The notes under the pieces are model-generated. The model was not told the origin of the DNA. It worked only from the letters and a program-made list of their open reading frames with translations, and searched no databases. From the NCBI RefSeq assembly GCF_903652925.1, contig NZ_CAHLAR010000013.1, positions 102,644 through 166,643 of the forward strand: 64,000 nt of DNA, given 5' to 3'. Positions 18,114 through 26,276 of this stretch are shown here, in pieces; the stretch's first letter is position 1; each line of letters starts with the position of its first letter. The position numbers and the translations under genes are program-made. This DNA comes from Achromobacter anxifer. GTDB taxonomy: Bacteria; Pseudomonadota; Gammaproteobacteria; Burkholderiales; Burkholderiaceae_B.

Positions 18114-19091
18114 TCAGGCGGCGGCAGCGGTGGCGGAGGTCGCCACCGCCTTTTCCAGCGCCTGGACGAACATGCCCGCCACGTCGAAGCCGGTCTGCTC
18201 CGCGATTTCCACGAAACAGGTGGGGCTGGTGACGTTGACTTCCGTGACGTAGTCGCCGATGACGTCCAGGCCGACCAGCAGCAGGCCGCGGGCGGCGAAC
18301 TTGGGCGCCACCGCCTCGGCGATCTCGCGGTCGCGCGCGGACAGTTCCTGCGCCACGCCGCGGCCGCCGGCCGCCAGGTTGCCGCGCGTTTCGCCGGCCA
18401 GCGGAATGCGGGCCAGGGAATACGGCACCGGCACGCCGCCGATCAGCAGGATGCGCTTGTCGCCCTTGACGATGTCGGGAATGTAGCGCTGCGCCATGAT
18501 GGTGCGCGCGCCATTGTCCGTCAGCGTTTCCAGGATGGCGTTGAGGTTGGGATCCTTGGGCTGCAGGCGGAACACGCCCGTGCCGCCCATGCCGTCCAGC
18601 GGCTTCACGATGACGTCGTGATGCGCATCGTGGAATGCCTTCAGGCGAGCCATGCTGCGGGTCACCAGCGTGGGCGCGGTGAACTCGCTGATCTCGGTGA
18701 TGGCCAGCTTTTCGGGGTGGTTGCGGATCGCCGCGCCGCCGTTGAACACGCGCGCGCCCTGTGTCTCGGCGTATTCGAGCAAATGCGTGGAATACACGTA
18801 TTCCATGTCGAACGGCGGATCCTTGCGCATGACCACCGCTCCAAAATCCGCCAGCGGCAGATCCTGGGCGGAAGACTCGCGCCACCAGTCGTGGCCGTGC
18901 AGATCTGCATCCGCGACCAGTTCGATGGGCGTGGCGGTGGCCTTGACCGTGCCCGCCTCGATATAGAGATCGCCCTGCATGGCCACGCTGAGCGTGTGAC
19001 CGCGCGCCACCAGGGCGCGCATCATGGCGACAGAACTGTCCTTGTACGCCTTGAGCAGCGGCAAGGGATCCAAAACGAACAAAACATGCAT
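18114..19091 (-). CDS. gshB: glutathione synthetase
   Basis: A 325-residue ATP-grasp ligase that joins gamma-glutamylcysteine and glycine. MHVLFVLDPLPLLKAYKDSS matches the GshB N-terminus; VMRKDPPFDMEY, VKPLDGMGGTGVFRL (ATP loop) and the C-terminal EVNVTSPT are diagnostic. The start at 19091 is set by this N-terminus; an open frame extends upstream without family similarity. gshA is not in the window. The gene lies upstream of the PTS genes with an 18-base gap and probably shares their transcript. Confidence 0.95.
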   Translation of the reverse strand: MHVLFVLDPLPLLKAYKDSSVAMMRALVARGHTLSVAMQGDLYIEAGTVKATATPIELVADADLHGHDWWRESSAQDLPLADFGAVVMRKDPPFDMEYVYSTHLLEYAETQGARVFNGGAAIRNHPEKLAITEISEFTAPTLVTRSMARLKAFHDAHHDVIVKPLDGMGGTGVFRLQPKDPNLNAILETLTDNGARTIMAQRYIPDIVKGDKRILLIGGVPVPYSLARIPLAGETRGNLAAGGRGVAQELSARDREIAEAVAPKFAARGLLLVGLDVIGDYVTEVNVTSPTCFVEIAEQTGFDVAGMFVQALEKAVATSATAAAA

Positions 19092-19110
19092 CGCGACACC
19101 CTGAACGGAC

Positions 19111-19136
19111 GCCGCCTTCCCTGGCGGGAAGGCGGC
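19111..19136 (-). repeat. strong hairpin in the gshB leader
   Basis: An 11-bp perfect stem GCCGCCTTCCC/GGGAAGGCGGC with a four-base loop, ending 19 bases ahead of the gshB ATG. No T-run follows toward gshB, so it may affect message stability or translation. A second inverted repeat, GCCTCCC/GGGAGGC, lies near 19219-19234 after infC. Confidence 0.6.
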
Positions 19137-19245
19137 TTTATGACATCGTAGCGCAGAGCCGCCCAATAAGCGAACCCGCCGGCGCAACGGCGAGCGGCGG
19201 GTCGGAAGAGCGGCGCAGCCTCCCTGGGGAGGCCGCGGCAGGAGC

Positions 19246-19797
19246 TCAGGCCGCCGATTCAGGCTTGCCCGCGGGCACAGCCTTCTTCTTCGGCGCCAGC
19301 ACCATGACCATCTGACGGCCTTCGAGCTTCGGCATGGCTTCGACCTGGGCAAGTTCCACCAGATCGTCGCGCACACGTTCAAGCACCCGCATACCAAGTT
19401 CCTGGTGGGCCATTTCGCGGCCACGGAAACGCAGCGTCACCTTGGCCTTGTCGCCTTCTTCGAGGAAGCGGCGCAGGTTGCGCAGCTTGACCTGGTAGTC
19501 GCCCTCGTCGGTGGCCGGACGGAATTTGACTTCCTTGACCTGGATGACCTTCTGCTTGGAACGAGCTTCGGCTTGGCGCTTCTGCTCCTGGTACTTGAAT
19601 TTGCCGTAGTCCATCAAACGGCAGACCGGCGGTTCGGCGTTCGGCGCGATTTCCACCAGATCCACGTCGCTTTGCTCGGAAAGACGGAAGGCGTCGGCAA
19701 TCTTGACGATGCCGAGCTGTTCTCCGTCCAGACCTATCAGGCGCACCTCGGGGACGCGGATTTCACCGTTGATGCGATTGGCTTTTTCAGTGGCGAT
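19246..19797 (-). CDS. infC: translation initiation factor IF-3
   Basis: A 183-residue IF-3. The N-domain ([23 protein letters not shown]), the Lys-rich linker ([25 protein letters not shown]) and the C-domain ([14 protein letters not shown]) are all clear. No ATG, GTG or TTG gives the complete N-terminus: the reading frame opens with an ATC codon at 19797, preceded by AGGAG eight bases upstream. IF-3 genes are known to use rare AUU/AUC starts so that IF-3 itself, which rejects such starts, controls its own level. The GTG at 19746 would delete 17 conserved residues. It follows thrS by 20 bases. Confidence 0.95.
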   Translation of the reverse strand: MATEKANRINGEIRVPEVRLIGLDGEQLGIVKIADAFRLSEQSDVDLVEIAPNAEPPVCRLMDYGKFKYQEQKRQAEARSKQKVIQVKEVKFRPATDEGDYQVKLRNLRRFLEEGDKAKVTLRFRGREMAHQELGMRVLERVRDDLVELAQVEAMPKLEGRQMVMVLAPKKKAVPAGKPESAA

Positions 19798-19817
19798 GTT
19801 GAAAGCTCCTAGAAATG

Positions 19818-21770
19818 TTAAGCAGCGCTGCTATCAGGATGAACGACGTCGCGACGGGTGGAAACGTCCTCGGACAAGCGCGCGACGAATTCGTCGTATG
19901 CGATGGCTCCGAGGTCCAATCCGCCCAGTCCGCGTACGGCTACGGTGCCGTTTTGCTTTTCCTTGTCGCCGACGACGAGGATATACGGCACCTTTTGCAG
20001 GCTGTGCTCCCGAATTTTACGAGTGATTTTTTCACCGCGCAAATCGGACTCTACTCTAAAGCCTTGTTTTTTCAGGCTTTGCGTGATTTCAGCCGCATAA
20101 TCGGCCGAAGGTTCGGAAATGCAGCATACGACGGCCTGCACCGGAGCGAGCCAAGGAGGCATCGCGCCAGCGTGGTTTTCGATCAGCATGCCGATGAAAC
20201 GCTCCAGCGAACCGAGGATCGCACGGTGCAGCATGACCGGCGGGCGGCGCTGGTCGTTCTGATCCACGTACTCGGCGCCCAGGCGCACGGGCATGGAAAA
20301 GTCGACCTGGATCGTGCCGCACTGCCAGTGGCGGCCGATGGCGTCCTTCAAGGTGTATTCCACCTTGGGACCGTAGAAAGCGCCCTCTCCCGGCGAGATC
20401 TCGAATTCGCAACCCGTGCGGCGCAGGCTTTCCATCAGGGCGGCCTCGGCCGTATCCCAGACTTCGTCCGTGCCGATGCGCTTCTCGGGACGCGTCGCGA
20501 CCTTGTACAGCACTTCCGTGAAGCCGAAGTCGCGGTAGACCTTCTGCAGCAGCGCCGTAAAGTCGGCGCACTCGTCCTGGAGCTGTTCCTCGGTACAGAA
20601 AATGTGGCCGTCGTCCTGCGTGAAGCCGCGCACGCGCATCATGCCGTGCAGCGAACCCGAAGGCTCGTTGCGGTGGCATTGGCCGAATTCGCCGTAGCGC
20701 AGGGGCAGCTCGCGATAGGAATGCAGGCCGGCGTTGAAGATCTGCACGTGGCCCGGGCAGTTCATCGGCTTCAGTCCGTAGACGCGGTTCTCGGACTCCG
20801 TCGTGAACATGTTTTCACGGTAGTTGTCCCAGTGGCCCGTCTTTTTCCAGAGCGAAATATCGAGAATCTGCGGCGCCTTCACTTCCTGGTAGCCGTTGTC
20901 GCGGTAGACGGAGCGCATGTACTGCTCCACCTGCTGCCACAGCGCCCAACCCTTGGGGTGCCAGAAGATCAGGCCCGGGGCCTCGTCCTGGAAATGGAAC
21001 AGGTCCAGCTCGCGGCCGATCTTGCGGTGGTCGCGGCGTTCGGCCTCTTCCAGCATATGCAGATAGGCTTCCTGCTCTTCCTTGGTCGCCCAGGCAGTGC
21101 CGTAGATGCGCTGGAGCATCTCGTTCTTGCTGTCGCCGCGCCAGTAGGCGCCGGCCACCTTCATCAGCTTGAAGACCTTCAGCTTGCCCGTGGACGGCAC
21201 GTGGGGGCCGCGGCACAGGTCGATGAAGTCGCCTTCGCGGTACAGGCTGAGCGGCTCGTTCGACGGAATCGAGGCAATGATCTCGGCCTTGTACTTTTCG
21301 CCGATGCCCTTGAAGAATTCGACGGCGTCGTCGCGCGACCATTCCTCGCGCGTGACGATTTCGTCCTTCTTGGCCAGCTCGGCCATCTTTTTCTCGATGG
21401 CGGCCAGGTCTTCGGGCGTGAACGGGCGCTTGTACGAGAAGTCGTAGTAAAAGCCGTTGTCGATCACGGGACCGATGGTGACCTGCGCGTCCGGAAACAG
21501 CTCCTTGACGGCATAGGCCAGCAAGTGCGCCGTGGAGTGGCGGATCAGGTCCAGGCCGTCGGCGTCCTTGGCGGTCACGATCGCCAGGCGAGCGTCGTCC
21601 TCGATGCGGAAGCTGGTGTCGACCAGCTTGGAATCCGAGCCCTCAAACGTCACGCGGCCGCCCAAGGCGGCCTTCGCCAGGCCCGTACCGATCGATTGCG
21701 CCACTTCGGCAACCGTTACCGGCCCCGGATATTGGCGCTGCGAACCATCGGGCAATGTGATCTGTACCAT
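19818..21770 (-). CDS. thrS: threonyl-tRNA synthetase
   Basis: A 650-residue class II synthetase. An N-terminal TGS domain (1-60) and the editing domain with [11 protein letters not shown] (about 78-88) precede the catalytic core ([10 protein letters not shown] with the zinc Cys; [15 protein letters not shown]; motif 3 [14 protein letters not shown]) and the anticodon-binding domain (about 545-650). It charges tRNA-Thr and clears Ser-tRNA-Thr. The infC gene follows, the widely conserved thrS-infC order. A terminator-like hairpin stands 55 bases ahead of the ATG. Confidence 0.97.
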   Translation of the reverse strand: MVQITLPDGSQRQYPGPVTVAEVAQSIGTGLAKAALGGRVTFEGSDSKLVDTSFRIEDDARLAIVTAKDADGLDLIRHSTAHLLAYAVKELFPDAQVTIGPVIDNGFYYDFSYKRPFTPEDLAAIEKKMAELAKKDEIVTREEWSRDDAVEFFKGIGEKYKAEIIASIPSNEPLSLYREGDFIDLCRGPHVPSTGKLKVFKLMKVAGAYWRGDSKNEMLQRIYGTAWATKEEQEAYLHMLEEAERRDHRKIGRELDLFHFQDEAPGLIFWHPKGWALWQQVEQYMRSVYRDNGYQEVKAPQILDISLWKKTGHWDNYRENMFTTESENRVYGLKPMNCPGHVQIFNAGLHSYRELPLRYGEFGQCHRNEPSGSLHGMMRVRGFTQDDGHIFCTEEQLQDECADFTALLQKVYRDFGFTEVLYKVATRPEKRIGTDEVWDTAEAALMESLRRTGCEFEISPGEGAFYGPKVEYTLKDAIGRHWQCGTIQVDFSMPVRLGAEYVDQNDQRRPPVMLHRAILGSLERFIGMLIENHAGAMPPWLAPVQAVVCCISEPSADYAAEITQSLKKQGFRVESDLRGEKITRKIREHSLQKVPYILVVGDKEKQNGTVAVRGLGGLDLGAIAYDEFVARLSEDVSTRRDVVHPDSSAA

Positions 21771-21824
21771 CGGGAGTGCTTCCTGGGGGGTTCTTGGAAC
21801 GAAAAAACAAAATGCGGAAACGAA

Positions 21825-21848
21825 AAACGCGGCCTTGGAGCCGCGTTT
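21825..21848 (-). terminator. terminator-like hairpin in the thrS leader
   Basis: A 9-bp stem AAACGCGGC/GCCGCGTTT (21825-21833 with 21840-21848) followed on the minus strand by further T residues. It is upstream of thrS, so it may be an attenuator rather than the end of a gene. Region 21849-22327 holds no gene I can support; a TACAAT box at 22046-22051 on the minus strand could be the thrS -10. Confidence 0.6.
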
Positions 21849-22327
21849 CCTGGATTGTCTTGCTGAGTCCTACCGCTGACCTGACACGGTGAAACCCGAC
21901 GCACGAAAAATTAACGCGACATAGGGCGAAAGTTCCGGGTCGTAGTTCGTGCCAGCGGGAAAAACATGGTTTCTGGACCTGTCGGCGCGCGCCGAAGCGG
22001 CATGGATCAAAAGCAACGCATCAGAAGCTGCGCTTATCGTCCACGATTGTAGCACTACTTACGCCTTTTCCGTGGCAAAAGCGCCACAACCCAAAGTGAG
22101 GCTCCGGGCGGCTGGCTCAAACCCGGAGCGTCATCACGGCCTAAAACCGGGATATTTCCCGGCCTGCTTCTCGCTTATATGACAGGGCGATGGTGCAACA
22201 GTCTGATATTGGCACGTTTCACGTCCGGCCCGCCACGTGAAAACGTAATCTGCCTTCGCAAATTGAGGAAACACGCGACCTGCGCATCCGACCGCCGGCG
22301 TTCCCCCATCCTGCTTGTGGAGCATCG

Positions 22328-23068
22328 ATGAAATCTGTCTCAGCGCCCAACATCAAGGCGCCCCCTCCCCGCAACATCGCGCCCTCCGAGTCCGGCGACC
22401 GCCCGGGCACGCGCCGGCACCTGCTCCTGTCCCGGCCGCCTCCCCTCATCAAGGTAGCCATCCTGGACGACCACCCCGTGGTGGCCGTTGGCGTGGGTGC
22501 CTACCTGGAAAGCCGGCCCGGCTTCCGGGTCGTGCATCGGGAAACCTCGGCGCGCTCCCTACTGGAAAAACTGTCCCATTCGCCCTGCGAGGTCGCGCTC
22601 GTCGATTTCTATCTGCCGTTGGAACCCTGGGACGGCGTGAACTATCTGCGACGCCTGCGCCGCTACCACCCGGGAATGGCGCTCATCACGTTTTCGGCGG
22701 GCAACCGCCAGGAAACCCAGTACGCCGCCTTTCGCGCCGGCGCGAATGGCTATTTCTCCAAGGAATGCGGCATGGTCCTGCTGCCGGAGATGATCCGGGG
22801 CGTCCTGGCAGGCAAGGATGATTTCCTCATGGTGCAGGACGGCAAGATCCGCCCTCAACAACCCACGCATCCGCACTCGGCGCTGACCACCTCGGAAGTG
22901 GAGATATTGCGGCACATCAGCCAGGGCCTGTCCGTCACGCAGATTTCGGCGCGGCTGATGCGCAGCAAGAAGACCATCAGCACGCACAAGCGCCGCGCTA
23001 TGCGCAAGCTGCAGCTGTCCGACGACCTGTCGCTGGCGCTCTATCTGCGCGAGAAGTTCGCCGAATGA
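22328..23068 (+). CDS. LuxR/NarL-family response regulator
   Basis: A 246-residue two-component regulator. Its receiver domain (residues 42-165) has the acidic pair Asp47-Asp48, the phospho-acceptor Asp93 (ALVDFYLP), Ser123 and Lys145. A LuxR-type helix-turn-helix follows (about 178-240: LTTSEVEILRHISQGLSVTQIS, KKTISTHKRRAMRKL), close to RcsB/BfiR-like regulators. About 40 extra basic N-terminal residues precede the receiver; an internal start is possible but no later Met fits. No sensor kinase is adjacent, so it is an orphan. It converges with hemN. Confidence 0.88.
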   Translation: MKSVSAPNIKAPPPRNIAPSESGDRPGTRRHLLLSRPPPLIKVAILDDHPVVAVGVGAYLESRPGFRVVHRETSARSLLEKLSHSPCEVALVDFYLPLEPWDGVNYLRRLRRYHPGMALITFSAGNRQETQYAAFRAGANGYFSKECGMVLLPEMIRGVLAGKDDFLMVQDGKIRPQQPTHPHSALTTSEVEILRHISQGLSVTQISARLMRSKKTISTHKRRAMRKLQLSDDLSLALYLREKFAE

Positions 23069-23088
23069 ACCGCGGCCCCGGCACTGCC

Positions 23089-24516
23089 TCAGATGATCCG
23101 GGAATAGCTGGCGGCGCTGCCCGGCGCGTGCAGGTAGCCGTCGAACGCCATGGCGACGGCCCGCACGAAGTACCAGCCCAGGCCGGTCACCTGCAGTTCG
23201 CCAGGTCGCAGATTGACCAGGCCCAATTCGGCCAGGTTGGCCATTTGCAGCAGTTCGCGGTCGAAGTGGTCGGCAAAGCGCAGTCCGTGGCGCGCCTCGA
23301 TCCGGCCAAAATCCACGCGGCCCTGGCACATGATGTCCATGATGACCTCGCGCCGGACCAGGTCATCCGCGCTCAGCGCAAGCCCTCTTTCCACGGCAAA
23401 GCGTCCGGCCTCGATCGCCGCGTAGTACTCATCCAGCACCTTGGCATTCTGGCTGTAAGTACTGCCGATGCGGCCTATGGCCGATACCCCCAGGGCCACC
23501 AGATCGCGGTCCGGCTGCGTGCTGTAGCCCTGGAAATTGCGATGCAGCTCGCCGCGCCGCTTGGCGATCGCCAGCGCATCGGTTTCCAGCGCGAAATGGT
23601 CCATGCCTATATAGGCATAGCCCTGCTTCAAGAAACCGTCGATGGCCGCGCTGAGCAGGCCGACCCGGGTTTCCCTATCGGGCAGGTCCGCTTCGTTGAT
23701 GCGGCGTTGCGGCTTGAAGCGCGTGGGCAAATGGGCGTAGGCATAAAGCGCGATGCGGTCGGGCCGCAGCGAGATGACCTGTTCGATCGTGCGGGCAAAG
23801 GACTCCGTCGTCTGCAGCGGCAGCCCATAGATCAGGTCCATGTTGACCGACGCGTAGCCCAGCGCGCGGGCGCTCTGCATCAGCGCCCGCACATCCTCAA
23901 AGGACTGCTGGCGGTGCACGGCCGCCTGCACCCGCGGGTCGAAATCCTGGACACCGAAGCTCAGGCGGTTGAAGCCCAGCTCCCGCATGTAGGCCAGCCG
24001 TTCCGGCGTCGCCGTGCGCGGATCCACCTCGATGGAGATTTCCGCGTCGGCTTCGAAGCGGAACGCGCGGCGCAGATTCGCCATCAGGCGGGACAGTTCC
24101 TCGTCGGACAGGAAGGTCGGCGTGCCGCCGCCGAAATGCAGCTGCGACACGGGCACGCCCTCGCCCAGTTCCCGCACATGCAACTCGATCTCGGCAGCCA
24201 GGGCGTCCAGATAGCGGGCGGCGCGGTCATGGTGGCGAGTCACCACCTTGTTACAGGCGCAGTAGTAGCAGACCGACTCGCAGAAGGGAATGTGCACGTA
24301 CAGCGACAAAGGCTCGGCTGGGGCCCCCGCGCGGCGCTGCTGCAGGGCCTGGCGGTAGTCTTGTTCGCCAAAGCCGCCGTGATACCGGTCGGCCGTGGGA
24401 TACGAGGTATAGCGGGGTCCATTCTTGTCCAGTCTCGCCAGCAATTGCGGCGGAAACAAGGGGCTGGCGGCATGCGCCTGGGATTCGGTCTGTGATGGGC
24501 GTAGGGCGGCTTGCAT
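23089..24516 (-). CDS. hemN: oxygen-independent coproporphyrinogen III oxidase
   Basis: A 475-residue radical SAM enzyme. The 4Fe-4S motif CX3CX2C is at Cys79, Cys83 and Cys86, with a further Cys88 as in HemN; LHFGGGTPTFLS and the long C-terminal HemN domain complete the family pattern. It decarboxylates coproporphyrinogen III to protoporphyrinogen IX under low oxygen in haem synthesis. The start at 24516 (MQAALRPSQ) fits the family; the open frame further upstream has no similarity. A weak FNR-type site lies 36 bases upstream. Confidence 0.94.
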   Translation of the reverse strand: MQAALRPSQTESQAHAASPLFPPQLLARLDKNGPRYTSYPTADRYHGGFGEQDYRQALQQRRAGAPAEPLSLYVHIPFCESVCYYCACNKVVTRHHDRAARYLDALAAEIELHVRELGEGVPVSQLHFGGGTPTFLSDEELSRLMANLRRAFRFEADAEISIEVDPRTATPERLAYMRELGFNRLSFGVQDFDPRVQAAVHRQQSFEDVRALMQSARALGYASVNMDLIYGLPLQTTESFARTIEQVISLRPDRIALYAYAHLPTRFKPQRRINEADLPDRETRVGLLSAAIDGFLKQGYAYIGMDHFALETDALAIAKRRGELHRNFQGYSTQPDRDLVALGVSAIGRIGSTYSQNAKVLDEYYAAIEAGRFAVERGLALSADDLVRREVIMDIMCQGRVDFGRIEARHGLRFADHFDRELLQMANLAELGLVNLRPGELQVTGLGWYFVRAVAMAFDGYLHAPGSAASYSRII

Positions 24517-24551
24517 ACCTGGAATTATTCGCCTGTGCCGGCCACCATGGC

Positions 24552-24565
24552 TTGATCTTGCGCAA
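24552..24565 (-). promoter_or_regulatory. possible FNR/ANR-type site ahead of hemN
   Basis: TTGAT-CTTG-CGCAA keeps one perfect half of the TTGAT-N4-ATCAA consensus and three of five bases of the other. The position 36 bases upstream of hemN and the gene's anaerobic role make it plausible, but the match is weak. Confidence 0.3.
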
Positions 24566-24662
24566 ACCCGGGCCTCTTCCCGCCCGTGCCCCGCAGTGGA
24601 CGCCACGGCAGCCGCGTCCCCGTAAAATGCGCATATCCAAGATGCACAACAAGGAAACCACC

Positions 24663-24929
24663 ATGGGCACTGAACTGGACGGCCGCCTGCTCGCCATGCG
24701 CCAGGCACTGGCGATCGCCATCGCCCTTTCCACCCGCAGCAGCCCCCAGGCCACCGACATGGCGCTGGAGCTGCTCGACGACCTGAAGGCAAACATGGAC
24801 AACGCGCCCTCGGACAGTCCTTTCGAAAAACCGGAATGGGTGGTGGGCGCGCACGACGAACTGGACGGCATCGCGCGCCTGGTCCGCGCCTTCACGCAGA
24901 CGCCCGAACCTGACGACGAGGCGCAGTAG
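24663..24929 (+). CDS. small hypothetical protein
   Basis: An 88-residue, mostly helical, acidic protein (MGTELDGRLLAMRQALAIAI ... TPEPDDEAQ) with no signal peptide or cysteine. The ATG at 24663 follows AAGGAA; 24642 is an alternative start giving seven more residues. It is divergent from hemN across 146 bases, so the two may share control. I do not recognise the family. Confidence 0.6.
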   Translation: MGTELDGRLLAMRQALAIAIALSTRSSPQATDMALELLDDLKANMDNAPSDSPFEKPEWVVGAHDELDGIARLVRAFTQTPEPDDEAQ

Positions 24930-25260
24930 CGCCATCCCGCCCCACGGCATTTCGCCGCAGGCCGAATCTGGCGGCGTCACCCGCCAGTACAAGTTTGGAA
25001 GGTCCTTCCCGACCGGGGCGAATCCCGGTCCCGGCGTCTTCACGCCCAGCTCCTATGCGCCGCAAGCCGCCACCAGGCCACCGGTCGCCAGGGACCATGG
25101 CGACGCTGCCTCCCTGTCCGTCTGCACCAGTGACTTACGGGACTGACGGACGGCCAGCACCGGCGGCACGAGTCGTCCAGACCGTCCAGCCCAGCAACCG
25201 CGCTGCCGGCCACGCCAACCAGGTCAGTAGCTGCCGCGACCTCCACAAGCCTTTCCTAGC
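24930..25260. other. 331-bp gap with stem structures and no supported gene
   Basis: No reading frame here has a credible start and family similarity. Visible structure: the inverted repeat GGAAGG/CCTTCC at 24997-25009 followed directly by GACCGGG/CCCGGTC (25011-25017 with 25024-25030). This could be a structured RNA, a decayed gene or control DNA. A frame through about 24935-25138 has gene-like composition but no start. Confidence 0.4.
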
Positions 25261-25271
25261 TGGCCTGACCA
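25261..25271 (+). promoter_or_regulatory. operator copy 1 for the GntR-type regulator
   Basis: TGGCCTGACCA, whose complement TGGTCAGGCCA resembles the TGGTNNNACCA site of FadR/FCD regulators. An identical copy lies exactly 100 bases downstream. Confidence 0.55.
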
Positions 25272-25360
25272 CCTCCTAGAAAGAGGTGGAATCCCTGTGA
25301 TCGTTTTCCCTTGAAATAGCAAATTCCCCTTCATATTCAACGATGGGATGCCTATATTGG

Positions 25361-25371
25361 TGGCCTGACCA
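25361..25371 (+). promoter_or_regulatory. operator copy 2 for the GntR-type regulator
   Basis: Second TGGCCTGACCA, 30 bases ahead of the regulator start. It lies just downstream of a possible promoter (TTGAAA at 25311-25316, TATTCA at 25334-25339, 17-base spacer), a position suited to repression. Confidence 0.6.
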
Positions 25372-25401
25372 CTTGGCCCCGAGTTCTCGCCTCATCCATC
25401 G

Positions 25402-26136
25402 ATGAACACCTTCCAAGCCGCCGCCGTCACCCGCCTGTACCGCGTCATCGCCGACCAGATCGCCGGCCGGATCCGGGCCGGAGAATTCCCCCGCGGCGGA
25501 CGCTTGCCCTCCGAGCGGGAGCTGGCCGAACAACTGCAGGTCAGCCGCGCGTCGATCCGCGAAGCCCTGATCGCGCTGGAAATCGAGGGCTATGTCGAGG
25601 TGCGCGTGGGCACCGGCGTGTTCGTCACCGCCGCCCGGGAAACCGCCGCCCCCGCCGCCTACCCCGCACCGGGACAGGACGGCATCGGCCCCTTCGACCT
25701 GCTCGAGGCGCGCATGCTGATCGAACCCGAATGCGCCGGCATGGCCGCGCAGCACGGCTCGCCGGCGCAGATCGCAGCCATCCGCGACGCCCATGAAGGC
25801 ATGTCGCTGGGCAATTCTCCCGGCCGCCACGACCGCGAATTCCACAACGCCATCGCTGCCGCTTGCGGCAACGCCGCGGTGGCGGCGTCGGTGGCACATC
25901 TGTGGGAGTTGACGCAGACGAGCCCCGTGTACAGCCGCATGGAGGATTACTTCGTCGACACCAAGGTCTGGGCCATCGCCCATGCCGAGCATCAGCGCAT
26001 CCTGACCGCCATCCAGGCGCGCGATCCGATCCGCGCGCGGCATGCGATGCATGCCCATCTGCTGGGCATCCTGGCACGCCTGCGGGAGGACTTTGGAGAC
26101 GACAACGGTGCGCCGCAATGGTGCGCGGCGCGCTGA
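25402..26136 (+). CDS. GntR-family (FadR/FCD type) transcriptional regulator
   Basis: A 244-residue regulator. The N-terminal winged helix (residues 8-76: GGRLPSERELAEQLQVSRASI, REALIALEIEGYVEV) is followed by the all-helical FCD ligand domain (about 95-230) with metal-ligand-type His/Asp residues in HDREFHNAIA and HAEHQRILTAI. Such proteins usually sense an organic acid or amino acid made in the pathway they control. Two identical operator-like sites upstream suggest autoregulation. The ABC importer, cupin and deacetylase genes follow on the same strand, and are the likely targets. Confidence 0.9.
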   Translation: MNTFQAAAVTRLYRVIADQIAGRIRAGEFPRGGRLPSERELAEQLQVSRASIREALIALEIEGYVEVRVGTGVFVTAARETAAPAAYPAPGQDGIGPFDLLEARMLIEPECAGMAAQHGSPAQIAAIRDAHEGMSLGNSPGRHDREFHNAIAAACGNAAVAASVAHLWELTQTSPVYSRMEDYFVDTKVWAIAHAEHQRILTAIQARDPIRARHAMHAHLLGILARLREDFGDDNGAPQWCAAR

Positions 26137-26197
26137 AGAGCACTTGTACGAAGCATTGTTGTAGCGGCTCCACTCGCAGTACCCCTGAAAACACAGG

Positions 26198-26213
26198 TGG
26201 CATGAGGATTGCT
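26198..26213 (+). promoter_or_regulatory. sigma-54-type promoter of the ABC importer operon
   Basis: TGGCATG-AGGA-TTGCT matches TGGCAYG-N4-TTGCW at every fixed base. Transcription would start near 26225, 52 bases ahead of the binding-protein GTG. No sigma-54 activator is encoded nearby; NtrC is a candidate. Confidence 0.7.
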
Positions 26214-26276
26214 TGCCAGAGCACCGCATCCGCGACGCGGACACCTGTCAGACCCTTTCCAGCCCGGAGGCTCGCA

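Noticed and set aside
24930-25260. Cobalamin, FMN or TPP riboswitch
   Set aside because: The palindromes looked promising, but none of the conserved boxes of these classes could be found on either strand.
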